This document shows, piece after piece, positions 56,427 through 64,000 of a stretch of DNA of 64,000 nt. Each line of letters starts with the position of its first letter. The stretch's first letter is position 1. Origin of the DNA: Peptacetobacter hominis (lineage in GTDB: Bacteria; Bacillota; Clostridia; Peptostreptococcales; Peptostreptococcaceae); NCBI RefSeq assembly GCF_006861675.1, contig NZ_SGJB01000002.1, positions 62,001 to 126,000 on the forward strand, read 5' to 3'. A program made the position numbers and the translations under genes. The notes under the pieces are model-generated. The model ran no database searches and had not been told where the DNA came from. It saw only the letters and a list, made by a program, of their open reading frames with translations.

Positions 56427-56469
56427 CGGTCCGGTGCTGAATGATATACTCGGCATCGGGCCGATTTTT
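56427..56469 (+). terminator. Intrinsic terminator after the desulfidase gene
   Basis: CGGTCCGGTGCTGA (56427-56440) pairs with TCGGCATCGGGCCG (56450-56463) using three G-U pairs, then ATTTTTATT. Confidence 0.87.
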
Positions 56470-56610
56470 ATTACAGAATATATAGATAATCTGATAAATA
56501 ATCATGTGAAAATAATATAGAGAATAATTGTGATATTTTTGATATATTATTGAAAAAATATATTTATTAATATAAAATATTCTTTATATATAATATACGG
56601 AGGAATAAAA

Positions 56611-57150
56611 ATGGATATAACAACTAAAAAATGGGAAACGATGTTTACAGAGGAAGAAATAGCTTCAAGAATAAAAGAACTTGGGAAACAGATAGAAAAA
56701 GATTACAAAGATAAAAATCTTATGGTAGTTGCGCTTCTTAGAGGTAGTTTTATATTCTGTGCGGATCTTGTAAGAAGTATAGATCTTCCACTTAGAGTTA
56801 ATTTTATGACTACATCAAGCTATGGAAATTCAGAGGAAAGCAGCGGTTCTGTAAAAGTTTCATCTGATGTAACAGTAGATATAGAGGGATATGACGTACT
56901 TGTTGTAGATGATATAACTGATACTGCAACAACAATGGACTTTGTACTTAAATATCTTAAAGGCAAAAATCCAAAGAGTATAAAGAGCTGTGTGCTTCTT
57001 GATAAACCTTCAAGAAGAAAGGTTGAGCTTGAAGCTGATTATGTAGGTTTTGAAGTAGAGGATAAGTTTGTCGTTGGATACGGATTTGACTGTGGTGATT
57101 ATTTCAGAAATGTACCATATATATTCAATGTAACAGACGAGGATAGATAA
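56611..57150 (+). CDS. hpt: Hypoxanthine phosphoribosyltransferase
   Basis: A 179-residue purine salvage enzyme. The PRPP-binding loop is VLVVDDITDTATTMDFV, and VVALLRGSFIFCADLVR and DYVGFEVEDKFVVGYGFD are family signatures. The PRPP loop reads DITDTATT rather than the common DIIDTGLT, a mild variation. It has AGGAGG-type translation signals and its own terminator. Confidence 0.92.
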   Translation: MDITTKKWETMFTEEEIASRIKELGKQIEKDYKDKNLMVVALLRGSFIFCADLVRSIDLPLRVNFMTTSSYGNSEESSGSVKVSSDVTVDIEGYDVLVVDDITDTATTMDFVLKYLKGKNPKSIKSCVLLDKPSRRKVELEADYVGFEVEDKFVVGYGFDCGDYFRNVPYIFNVTDEDR

Positions 57151-57156
57151 TAAAAT

Positions 57157-57186
57157 AACCCGCCTTTTAAGGCGGGATTTTTTTAT
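57157..57186 (+). terminator. Bidirectional terminator between hpt and dapB
   Basis: CCCGCCTT/AAGGCGGG (57159-57176), followed by ATTTTTTT; A-rich bases precede it, so it may end the converging dapB transcript too. Confidence 0.9.
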
Positions 57187-57187
57187 A

Positions 57188-57946
57188 TTAGAATTTAAGT
57201 ATATCCTTCATTTCATATAGTCCAGCAGGGCTTTCGATAAGGAATTTTGCAGCCTGTATAGAGCCATCTGCAAATATTGCATTAGACTGAGAATGGTGAG
57301 CTATTGTAACAGTTTCGCTGTCACTGCAGAAAAGTACATCGTGGTCTGATATTATATTTCCTGCTCTTACAGAACTTACACCTATATCTCCAGGCTGTCT
57401 TTTACAGCTTCTTCCAGATCTTCCATATACTTCATGAGATTCAGGAAGAACTTCTTTGATTGCAGATATAAGCATTTTTGCAGTACCGCTTGGTGCATCT
57501 TCCTTTCTGTTGTGATGTTTTTCTATAATTTCTATATCAAATCCTTCAAGAAGTTTTGCGGCTTCTTTTACAAGCTCTATAACTACATTTACACCTACAG
57601 CAGTATTGTGAGAAAGAAGTACCGGAACTTCCTTTGAAGTTTCTTCAATTGCTTTGTTCTGTTCTTCATCGAATCCTGTAGTGGCTATCACAACAGGAGT
57701 TTTTGTTCTTTTTACATATCTAAGCATTGCATCAAGATTTCCCGGATGAGAGAAGTCTATTACAGCATCAGCTTCTACATCACAGTCGTCAAAAGTATGG
57801 AAAAGTTTTACATCTCCATCACATGTACCTGTCTGAGCAGAACGTGCAACCCCAGCAACTAAAACAGTATCTGAAGTTTTTTCTATGCATTCTTTAAGCA
57901 TTTTACCCATTGCTCCATTATATCCACATACTATAAGTTTAAGCAT
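57188..57946 (-). CDS. dapB: 4-hydroxy-tetrahydrodipicolinate reductase, copy 1
   Basis: A 252-residue NAD(P)H enzyme of the lysine/diaminopimelate pathway. It has the Rossmann start LIVCGYNGAMGKML, the active-site EIIEKHHNRKEDAPSGTA (His pair and Lys) and GRSGRSCKRQPGDIG. It is a clear paralogue of the second dapB at 58935, with only dapH between them. A terminator at 58053-58092 separates it from that operon. ATG 57946 after GGAGGT is used rather than an upstream TTG. Confidence 0.93.
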   Translation of the reverse strand: MLKLIVCGYNGAMGKMLKECIEKTSDTVLVAGVARSAQTGTCDGDVKLFHTFDDCDVEADAVIDFSHPGNLDAMLRYVKRTKTPVVIATTGFDEEQNKAIEETSKEVPVLLSHNTAVGVNVVIELVKEAAKLLEGFDIEIIEKHHNRKEDAPSGTAKMLISAIKEVLPESHEVYGRSGRSCKRQPGDIGVSSVRAGNIISDHDVLFCSDSETVTIAHHSQSNAIFADGSIQAAKFLIESPAGLYEMKDILKF

Positions 57947-58052
57947 TTTAAATACCTCCAAAAAATTAGAATAATCGGAAAATATCTCCTAAATAATATT
58001 TTATCATCATTGAATTAAAAAGGCTATAAAAAGAGTTAGTTGAGATAGATAA

Positions 58053-58092
58053 TAAAAATCCCGGCTGGGATATAAATATTCCATGCCGGGAT
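58053..58092 (-). terminator. Intrinsic terminator of the asd-dapA-dapB-dapH operon
   Basis: On the minus strand ATCCCGGC (58092-58085) pairs with GCCGGGAT (58065-58058), extended by an inner 8-bp helix, giving a stem of about 16 bp followed by TTTTATT. Confidence 0.88.
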
Positions 58093-58120
58093 AAATAATT
58101 CTATGCTATATTTTGTACGA

Positions 58121-58840
58121 TTAGTCAAGCTGTCTTAAATCGTCCATAAGTTTAGTTTTTTCTGCAGTTTTTTCATCCTTCATTTTTATAACTTTAGCTG
58201 GAGAACCTGCAACAACAGCACCTGCTGGAACGTTCTGAGTAACAACAGCACCTGCTGCAACAACAGCACCTTCACCTATTCTTACTCCTTCAAGTATAAC
58301 AGCATTTGCACCTATCATAACATTGTCTTCAACTATAACAGGATCTGCTGAAGGTGGCTCAAGAACACCTGCAACTACTGCACCTGCTCCAAGGTGTACG
58401 TTTTTACCAAGAGTTCCTCTTGCTCCTATAACAGCGTTCATATCAACCATAGATCCTTCACCTACAACAGCACCTATGTTTATAACAGCACCCATCATAA
58501 CAACAGCGTTTTTCTCTATAGTAACCATATCTCTTATTATAGAACCTGGCTCTATTCTTGCAGATTCATGAAGAGTATTTTTTAGAGGTATAGCAGAGTT
58601 TCTTCTGTCATATTCCATATGAACATCTTTAACTGCATCTCCAAGTCTGTCAAGTTCAGCCTGAACAGCGTCATAATCTCCTATTATTATAACTGAGCTT
58701 CCTGAACCGAAAACTGTGTAGTCTTCAGAAGCTGAGAATTCAACTTCAGAAGTTGTATTTACATAAGCCTTTACAGGTGTTTTTTTAGTAACTTCTTTTA
58801 TGTATCTTGCTATTTCATAAGCGTCATTTAAATTTACCAT
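58121..58840 (-). CDS. dapH: Tetrahydrodipicolinate N-acetyltransferase
   Basis: A 239-residue acyltransferase of the acetyl branch of the lysine/DAP pathway. An N-terminal alpha/beta domain is followed by hexapeptide repeats forming a left-handed beta helix ([42 protein letters not shown], and later [20 protein letters not shown]). [10 protein letters not shown] is typical of DapH. AAGGAG lies eight bases before the ATG. Confidence 0.95.
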   Translation of the reverse strand: MVNLNDAYEIARYIKEVTKKTPVKAYVNTTSEVEFSASEDYTVFGSGSSVIIIGDYDAVQAELDRLGDAVKDVHMEYDRRNSAIPLKNTLHESARIEPGSIIRDMVTIEKNAVVMMGAVINIGAVVGEGSMVDMNAVIGARGTLGKNVHLGAGAVVAGVLEPPSADPVIVEDNVMIGANAVILEGVRIGEGAVVAAGAVVTQNVPAGAVVAGSPAKVIKMKDEKTAEKTKLMDDLRQLD

Positions 58841-58934
58841 GTATAAATCTCCTTATCTTTCATATCGAATATTAATTAATATTCCTGTTTTATACCCGAA
58901 AAATCTACATTTAAAACAGAAATGCTATCTTAAA

Positions 58935-59687
58935 TTATCTGTTAAGCATATCGTCCATATTATAGAATCCAGGTTCTTTGTCTGCTATAAATTTAGCAGC
59001 TGCAAGAGCACCGTTTGCGAATATCTGTCTTGACTGTGCCTGATGACTTATAGTTATAGTCTCGCTGTCTCCTGCAAATAAAGCGTCGTGTTCGCCAACT
59101 ATTGTACCGCCTCTGACAGCACTTATACCGATATCTCCAGGCTGTCTTTTGCAGCTTCTTCCAGATCTTCCGTTTACAAAGTTTGACTCAGGAAGAACTT
59201 CTTTTACTGCGTTTGCTATCATTATAGCAGTACCGCTTGGAGCGTCGACTTTTCTGTTGTGGTGTTTTTCGATTATTTCTATATCAAATCCATCAAGAAG
59301 TTTTGCAGCTTCTTTTACAAGTTTTACAAGTATATTTACACCAAGTGACATATTGTATGAAAAGAATACAGGTATCTCTTTTGATGCATCTTTTATAGTC
59401 TGTAGTTCTTCATCGTTAAATCCAGTAGTAGCAATTACTATAGGAGTTTTTGTTCTAAGCGCATATCCAAGTACGTTATCAAGATTTGCGTGATGAGAAA
59501 AGTCTATTATTGCATCAGCCTTTTCATTGCAGTCAGCAAGGTTTTCATATATTTTTACATCCTGAGCACAGATGGCAGCCTCTCTTGCCTGAGTAAAGGC
59601 AAGTTCGCATGATTCGTCAGCTCTTACTGTGTCAGCTACGATTTTACCCATTTTACCGTCATATCCGGTAGACATTATTCTAAGCAT
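58935..59687 (-). CDS. dapB: 4-hydroxy-tetrahydrodipicolinate reductase, copy 2
   Basis: A 250-residue enzyme with IMSTGYDGKMGKIV, EIIEKHHNRKVDAPSGTA and GRSGRSCKRQPGDIG. It lies between dapA and dapH in the riboswitch-controlled operon, so it is probably the main biosynthetic copy. Copy 1 shares long identical stretches with it, as expected from a tandem duplication. The N-terminal motif GYDGKMG is slightly unusual (GxxGxMG is common). Confidence 0.94.
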   Translation of the reverse strand: MLRIMSTGYDGKMGKIVADTVRADESCELAFTQAREAAICAQDVKIYENLADCNEKADAIIDFSHHANLDNVLGYALRTKTPIVIATTGFNDEELQTIKDASKEIPVFFSYNMSLGVNILVKLVKEAAKLLDGFDIEIIEKHHNRKVDAPSGTAIMIANAVKEVLPESNFVNGRSGRSCKRQPGDIGISAVRGGTIVGEHDALFAGDSETITISHQAQSRQIFANGALAAAKFIADKEPGFYNMDDMLNR

Positions 59688-59705
59688 TATATATCCTCCT
59701 ATAAA

Positions 59706-60593
59706 TTAAGCCTGTACTTTAAGTCCTGCTTTTATAAGTTCTGACTTAAGAACTTCAAGATTTGCAGGTGCCATTTCATCAAGAGGTAGTCTAAGATTTC
59801 CTACTTCAAATCCAAGAAGATTCATAGCTGTTTTTACTGGTATTGGGTTTACCTCTATAAATAATGCAGCTATAAGAGCATCAAGTTCAAGCTGTATTTT
59901 TCTTGAACCTTCTACATCTCCTTCAAGGAATTTCATAACAAGGTCATGAGTTTCTCTTGGGCATACATTGGCAAGAACTGATATTACCCCATGTCCTCCA
60001 ACTGAAAGAAGAGGAACTATAGAGTCGTCGTTTCCTGAATATATAGCGAAATCATCTGGAACAAGAGATGCTATTTCAGCAACCTGACCAAGATCTCCGC
60101 TTGCCTCTTTAACTGCAACTATATTTGGAACCTGTGCAAGTTCAGCTATAAGTGCAGGAGGTATATTCATATTTGTTCTTCCAGGTACGTTGTAAAGTAT
60201 TATTGGAAGTTTTACACTTTCAGCTATCGTAAGGAAGTGTTTTTTAAGCCCTGACTTGTTGGCTTTGTTGTAGTAAGGAGTTATTATAAGAAGTCCATCA
60301 ACACCTATTTCTTCAGCTTTCTGGCTAAGCTCAACTGAATGCATAGTGTTGTTTGAACCTGTACCTGCTATAACAGGTATTCTTCCGTTAACTTTTTTTA
60401 CTGTATATTCAAGTGTAGCTAATATTTCTGAATCAGACATTGTAGTTGCTTCACCTGTAGTACCGCAAGAAACTATTGCATCTGTACCATTTTCTATATG
60501 GTATTCGATAAGTTCTCCAAGTTTATCAAAATTCACTTTATTGTCTTCTGTAAATGGAGTTACAAGTGCAACTGCAGAACCTTTAAATAACAT
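59706..60593 (-). CDS. dapA: 4-hydroxy-tetrahydrodipicolinate synthase
   Basis: A 295-residue TIM-barrel aldolase condensing aspartate semialdehyde and pyruvate. The Schiff-base Lys is in [14 protein letters not shown], with [13 protein letters not shown] and [14 protein letters not shown] (catalytic Tyr) visible. It lies 18 bases before the downstream dapB copy 2. AGAGGTTGA is the ribosome binding site. Confidence 0.96.
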   Translation of the reverse strand: MLFKGSAVALVTPFTEDNKVNFDKLGELIEYHIENGTDAIVSCGTTGEATTMSDSEILATLEYTVKKVNGRIPVIAGTGSNNTMHSVELSQKAEEIGVDGLLIITPYYNKANKSGLKKHFLTIAESVKLPIILYNVPGRTNMNIPPALIAELAQVPNIVAVKEASGDLGQVAEIASLVPDDFAIYSGNDDSIVPLLSVGGHGVISVLANVCPRETHDLVMKFLEGDVEGSRKIQLELDALIAALFIEVNPIPVKTAMNLLGFEVGNLRLPLDEMAPANLEVLKSELIKAGLKVQA

Positions 60594-60618
60594 AAAATCA
60601 ACCTCTTTTCATATTTAT

Positions 60619-60642
60619 TTTCAAAGGTAAAAGCCTTTGAAA
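60619..60642 (-). other. Hairpin in the asd-dapA gap
   Basis: TTTCAAAGG (60619-60627) pairs with CCTTTGAAA (60634-60642). No T-run follows on the minus strand, so it is more likely a stabiliser or processing element than a terminator. Confidence 0.5.
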
Positions 60643-60725
60643 GGATTTACCCTGTATATATTATATCGTATATAAGGGTGTTTATGGTGAATGTTATAAT
60701 TTAAATTTATTGTATTAATGAGATA

Positions 60726-61730
60726 TTATACAAGTCCCATTTCCATAGCTTTTTCGGCTATCTGAACTGCATTTGTAGCAGCACCTTTTCTTATGTTGTC
60801 AGCAACAACCCAAAGGTTTACACCATTTTCAACGCTGAAGTCTCTTCTTATTCTACCAACGAATACTTCATCGTTTCCTGCACATTCAACAGCTGTAGGA
60901 TATACATTGTTTGCAGGATCGTCCATTACTATAACACCTTCCTGTGCAGCCATAGCTTCTTTAAGTTCGTCAAGGTCAAACTCTTTTTCAAATTCAAGGT
61001 TTATAGACTCACTGTGTCCGTTTTTAACAGGAACTCTTACTGTTGTAGCTGTTATTCTTATAGAATCGTCGCCGAATATTTTTCTTGTTTCGTTTACCAT
61101 CTTCATTTCCTCTTTTGTATATCCGTTTTCAAGGAATACATCTATATGAGGAAGGCAGTTGTATGAAATCTGATGAGGATAGAATCCTGTAGGATTTCCT
61201 TTTATACCTTCTTCAAGGTCTTCAACTCCTTTTACACCAGAACCAGAAACAGCCTGATATGTAGAGTAAACTATTCTTTTTATTGTATATTTATCGTGTA
61301 ATGGTTTAAGTGGAAGCATAGCCTGTATTGTAGAACAGTTAGGGTTTGCTATTATTCCTTTTTTGTGTTCTTTTATAGCTTCAGGGTTTACCTCTGGAAC
61401 TACAAGCGGAACCTCAGGGTCCATTCTCCACTGGCTTGAGTTATCTACAACTAAAGCACCGTTTGCAGCTGCTATAGGAGCAAATTTGGCACTTGTTCCT
61501 CCTCCTGCTGAGAATAGAGCAATCTGTATATTTCTTCCTGTGAAAGAATCTTCTGTAAGCTCTTCAACTGTGTATTCTTTTCCGGCAAAAGTAACCTTTG
61601 AACCGGCAGATTTTTTAGAAGAGAAAAGATATAGATTTTCTATTGGGAAGTTTCTTTCTTCTAATACTTTAAGGAATGTTCTCCCAACCATCCCTGTAGC
61701 ACCAACTACTGCTAAATTTATTTTTTTCAT
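60726..61730 (-). CDS. asd: Aspartate-semialdehyde dehydrogenase
   Basis: A 334-residue NADP enzyme making aspartate semialdehyde. It has AVVGATGMVGRTFLKVL, the catalytic Cys in ANPNCSTIQAMLPLKPL, and FVGRIRRD near the C-terminus. First gene of the lysine operon, directly after the lysine riboswitch, with CGAGGTGA as ribosome binding site. Confidence 0.96.
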   Translation of the reverse strand: MKKINLAVVGATGMVGRTFLKVLEERNFPIENLYLFSSKKSAGSKVTFAGKEYTVEELTEDSFTGRNIQIALFSAGGGTSAKFAPIAAANGALVVDNSSQWRMDPEVPLVVPEVNPEAIKEHKKGIIANPNCSTIQAMLPLKPLHDKYTIKRIVYSTYQAVSGSGVKGVEDLEEGIKGNPTGFYPHQISYNCLPHIDVFLENGYTKEEMKMVNETRKIFGDDSIRITATTVRVPVKNGHSESINLEFEKEFDLDELKEAMAAQEGVIVMDDPANNVYPTAVECAGNDEVFVGRIRRDFSVENGVNLWVVADNIRKGAATNAVQIAEKAMEMGLV

Positions 61731-61815
61731 TAAAAATCACCTCGTTAATATTATACAATATTTTTAATATTCTATCCCGAAATCATGTTATATAAGCATA
61801 TTTATTTCAGCAAAT

Positions 61816-62040
61816 ATAAAAGACGTACAAAGGAATACTCTGTACGTCCAGGAAACTTTCATGCCAAAGTAAACCTTGTAGCTCAACACTAAATGATAGT
61901 GACAGTACAACGGATATTATCCGATGTCCCAGAGATGAGATATGCAGTCTCAGCTCTTCGGCCCGAACTCCTTTCATCAGCCCTCAAAGTCCGCCGACTA
62001 AAGCTGAATACTGATAATACGGGCGCCTCTACCCAGGTCA
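61816..62040 (-). promoter_or_regulatory. Lysine riboswitch (L box) controlling asd-dapA-dapB-dapH
   Basis: On the minus strand the aptamer begins near 62040 with GGGTAGAGGCGCCCG and contains the L-box landmarks GGGCTGATGAAAGGAG, GGCCGAAGAGC, CTGGGACATCGG and ACTGTCACTATCATTTAG in the expected order. It ends in the expression platform GACGTACAGAGTATTCC... with the hairpin GGACGTACA / TGTACGTC (61849-61822) and a T-run at 61820-61817. Lysine would stabilise the terminator and shut off the operon. The remaining gap 62041-62257 shows no gene; GTGATT/TATAAT (62160-62188) is a weak promoter candidate for the serine dehydratase gene. Confidence 0.94.
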
Positions 62041-62257
62041 TAGTATATTAAATTTGTTAACTAAAAGAATAATACATATTAAGAAAAAAATCAATATAAA
62101 TATACAAATTTGTTTGATAATTTGGAAAAAAAAGAATAAAAGAAGTGATATTAAATAAAGTGATTTTAGAGATAAAATTAGGTATAATAGTATTATAGGA
62201 TTAAATAGTGAAATATGTATTTTAAAAAACTTAGAACATATAGGAGGAAAATGTTTT

Positions 62258-63454
62258 ATGGATACTTTAAAAGAGCTTTACAAAATAGGAAACGGACCAT
62301 CTAGTTCTCATACAATGGGACCTCAGAGAGCTGCAGAAAGATTTAAAAATGAAAATCCGGATGCAGATAGTTTCAGAGCAGTATTATACGGTTCTCTTGC
62401 TGCAACTGGAGAGGGACATCTTACAGATTATATAATCAAAAAGACTATAGCTCCTAAAAACGTTGAAATAGTTTGGAGAGAAGATATAATAAAAGAATTC
62501 CATCCAAACGGTATGAAACTTGAAGCGCTTGATAAAGATGGAAATGTAACTGCTGAGTGGGAAGTATTTTCTGTTGGTGGAGGATCACTTGCTGAAGAAG
62601 GAAAGAGAAATACGTCAGCTGTGAAAGAAACATATCCTTTATCAACTATGGACGATATAGTAAAATGGTGCAAGGAAAATAACAAAACACTTGTAGATTT
62701 TGCTCTTGAAAACGAGGATTCAGATATAATGGATCATATAAACACAATAAGAGAAGCAATGAGAAATTCAATAGACGAGGGGCTTGCTACAGAAGAAGTA
62801 ATACCAGGTAAACTTTTCCTTAAGAGAAGAGCAGGAAACTTCTTTAGAAAATATCAGGAAAACAAAGATTTTTCAACTTTAGTATATGCTTATGCACTAG
62901 CTGCATCTGAGCAGAATGCATCAGGAAATATAATAGTAACTGCACCTACATGTGGTTCTGCAGGGGTTCTTCCTGGAATATTCTTTGCTATGAAGGACTA
63001 CTACAAGCTTACTGATGAGCAGATAAATGAGGCTATAATAGTTGCAGGTATAATCGGAAATATAATAAAAACAAATGCATCTATATCTGGAGCTGAAGTT
63101 GGATGTCAGGGTGAAGTAGGAGCTGCATGTTCAATGGCAGCAGCTGCAGTTGCATATCTTCAGGGCGGAAATATAGATCATATAGAATATGCTGCTGAAA
63201 TAGCACTTGAGCATCATCTTGGAATGACATGTGACCCTGTATATGGATACGTTCAGATACCTTGTATAGAAAGAAATGCCATGGCAGCGCAGAGAGCATT
63301 TGATGCTGCTAAATACTCACTTCTTACAGATGGAGAACACAGTGTATCTCTTGATCAGGTTGTTGAAACAATGAAAGAAACTGGTCTTGATATGAATGAA
63401 AAATACAGAGAAACTGCAAAGGGTGGACTTGCAAAACATTTCTTCTCTTGCTAA
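62258..63454 (+). CDS. L-serine dehydratase, iron-sulfur type, single chain
   Basis: A 398-residue enzyme that converts L-serine to pyruvate and ammonia. It has the N-terminal GPSSSHTMGPQRAAE, and the cluster region APTCGSAGVLPG, GCQGEVGAACSMAAAA and LGMTCDPVYGYVQIPCIERN, with the cysteines that hold the 4Fe-4S cluster. It is shorter than the common 455-residue single-chain form because the N-terminal beta domain is compact. It supplies pyruvate, as does the cysteine desulfidase nearby. AGGAGGA precedes the ATG. Confidence 0.93.
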   Translation: MDTLKELYKIGNGPSSSHTMGPQRAAERFKNENPDADSFRAVLYGSLAATGEGHLTDYIIKKTIAPKNVEIVWREDIIKEFHPNGMKLEALDKDGNVTAEWEVFSVGGGSLAEEGKRNTSAVKETYPLSTMDDIVKWCKENNKTLVDFALENEDSDIMDHINTIREAMRNSIDEGLATEEVIPGKLFLKRRAGNFFRKYQENKDFSTLVYAYALAASEQNASGNIIVTAPTCGSAGVLPGIFFAMKDYYKLTDEQINEAIIVAGIIGNIIKTNASISGAEVGCQGEVGAACSMAAAAVAYLQGGNIDHIEYAAEIALEHHLGMTCDPVYGYVQIPCIERNAMAAQRAFDAAKYSLLTDGEHSVSLDQVVETMKETGLDMNEKYRETAKGGLAKHFFSC

Positions 63455-63476
63455 AAGAATTAATATTTGATAAAAA

Positions 63477-63503
63477 GGACTGCTTTTACAGCAGTCTTTT
63501 TTT
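63477..63503 (+). terminator. Intrinsic terminator after the serine dehydratase gene
   Basis: GACTGCT (63478-63484) pairs with AGCAGTC (63490-63496), followed by seven T. Confidence 0.9.
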
Positions 63504-63612
63504 ATGAAATCATAGAATATATATTTACACAAGTTGCTTTATATTAAAAAGGGGTATAAAATTAGCTTAGAGCTGTTAATTTAAATAAAGCAGCCGTGAT
63601 GGGAGATAAGTT

Positions 63613-64000
63613 ATGAAAAAAATACTGACAGGTTATCTTATATTTTCGATTATACTATCGATATTGTTTTATTCGTTGGATGGTATATATAAAGTAAATC
63701 GGGATGATATATATTACAATGAAGATGGGGTAGATATACTTACTAAAACAGAAGATAAAAGTTTTAAAATATACGACAATGGAAAATGGTCGGAGATGTT
63801 TGTAACAGGAGTAAACATAGGACTTGGTAAGCCTGGAAGTTTTCCTGGAGATAAAGCTATTACAGAAAAAGAGTATATGAGATGGTTTAAACAGATTTCT
63901 GATATGAATGTAAATACTATACGTGTCTATACTCTGCAACCGGAATCTTTCTATAAAGCACTTGCAAAATTCAATTCAAAGAGCAGTAAAAAACTTTACT
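63613..64000 (+). CDS. N-terminal part of a membrane-anchored glycosidase-like protein, cut by the window edge
   Basis: An ATG after GGGAGATAAG opens a frame with no stop to the window end (129 codons). It starts with a signal or anchor helix (LTGYLIFSIILSILFY), then about 50 residues of beta-rich sequence, then GVNIGLGKPGSFPGD and YMRWFKQISDMNVNTIRVYT. The last two look like the entry of a (beta/alpha)8 glycoside hydrolase (GH2/GH5-like first strands). The catalytic residues lie beyond the window, so the family is not certain. Confidence 0.65.
   Translation, partial: MKKILTGYLIFSIILSILFYSLDGIYKVNRDDIYYNEDGVDILTKTEDKSFKIYDNGKWSEMFVTGVNIGLGKPGSFPGDKAITEKEYMRWFKQISDMNVNTIRVYTLQPESFYKALAKFNSKSSKKLY

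Noticed and set aside
61816-62040. T-box or other tRNA-sensing leader before asd
   Set aside because: No T-box core is present; the ordered L-box landmarks match the lysine riboswitch.

Overview
The window is AT-rich chromosomal DNA from an anaerobic, amino-acid-fermenting Firmicute, most likely in the Peptostreptococcaceae (Clostridioides, Peptostreptococcus or Peptacetobacter relatives). The grounds are heavy AUA and AGA codon use, strong GGAGG-type ribosome binding sites, a complete selenocysteine-containing D-proline reductase cluster, a glycyl-radical hydroxyproline dehydratase, three sigma-54 activators, Fe-S L-serine and L-cysteine ammonia-releasing enzymes, and T-box and lysine-riboswitch leaders. 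The species cannot be named from sequence alone. No rRNA, tRNA, CRISPR array, insertion sequence or phage gene was seen. The content looks like core genome.

Layout: 1-1.3 kb, the start of an unidentified minus-strand membrane protein and a paired chromate-transporter family. 1.5-4.5 kb, lon and engB. 4.6-9.4 kb, a compact type IV pilus operon (assembly ATPase, platform protein, pilin, PilM/N/O-like proteins). 9.5-15.7 kb, SEC-C protein, unknown protein, FAD protein, Na/Pi symporter and HtrA protease. 16.1-20.4 kb, hypE-hypD-proC, which turns trans-4-hydroxyproline into L-proline. 20.5-22.8 kb, feoAB on the minus strand with a promoter and a Fur-like box. 22.9-27.4 kb, Gx-type transporter, DegV, oligoendopeptidase F and a membrane metalloprotease. 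27.5-31.1 kb, pstSCAB. 31.2-36.6 kb, aromatic-acid-exporter-like protein, T-box-valS and folC. 36.6-37.4 kb, two small minus-strand genes. 37.6-47.1 kb, the D-proline reductase region prdR-prdC-prdA-(S1-like gene)-prdB-prdD-prdE-prdF. 47.2-52.1 kb, three TauE/SafE-type permease paralogues with a sigma-54 activator. 52.2-56.4 kb, methyltransferase, small membrane protein, CdsR-like activator and cysteine desulfidase. 56.6-63.5 kb, hpt, the lysine/DAP genes on the minus strand (asd-dapA-dapB-dapH, then a second dapB) behind a lysine riboswitch, and single-chain L-serine dehydratase. The window ends inside a glycosidase-like membrane-anchored protein.

How the genes work together: HypD dehydrates hydroxyproline to pyrroline-5-carboxylate, ProC reduces that to L-proline, PrdF racemises it to D-proline, and PrdA/PrdB reduce it to 5-aminovalerate with electrons delivered by PrdC. 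This is the reductive half of Stickland fermentation. PrdR (CBS-PAS-AAA+-HTH) probably activates the operon from two TGTCG-N6-CGACA palindromes through a clear -24/-12 promoter just before prdC. A second -24/-12 promoter precedes the cysteine desulfidase gene, next to its own activator.

Most notable: two in-frame UGA codons read as selenocysteine, each in a CxxU or UxxC motif and followed by a SECIS-like hairpin; prdD and prdE as a split copy of prdA divided exactly at the PrdA Thr-Cys self-cleavage point; three closely related permeases packed around an orphan sigma-54 activator beside the proline genes; and GC-rich intercistronic hairpins without U-tracts on both sides of the prdA-prdB block.
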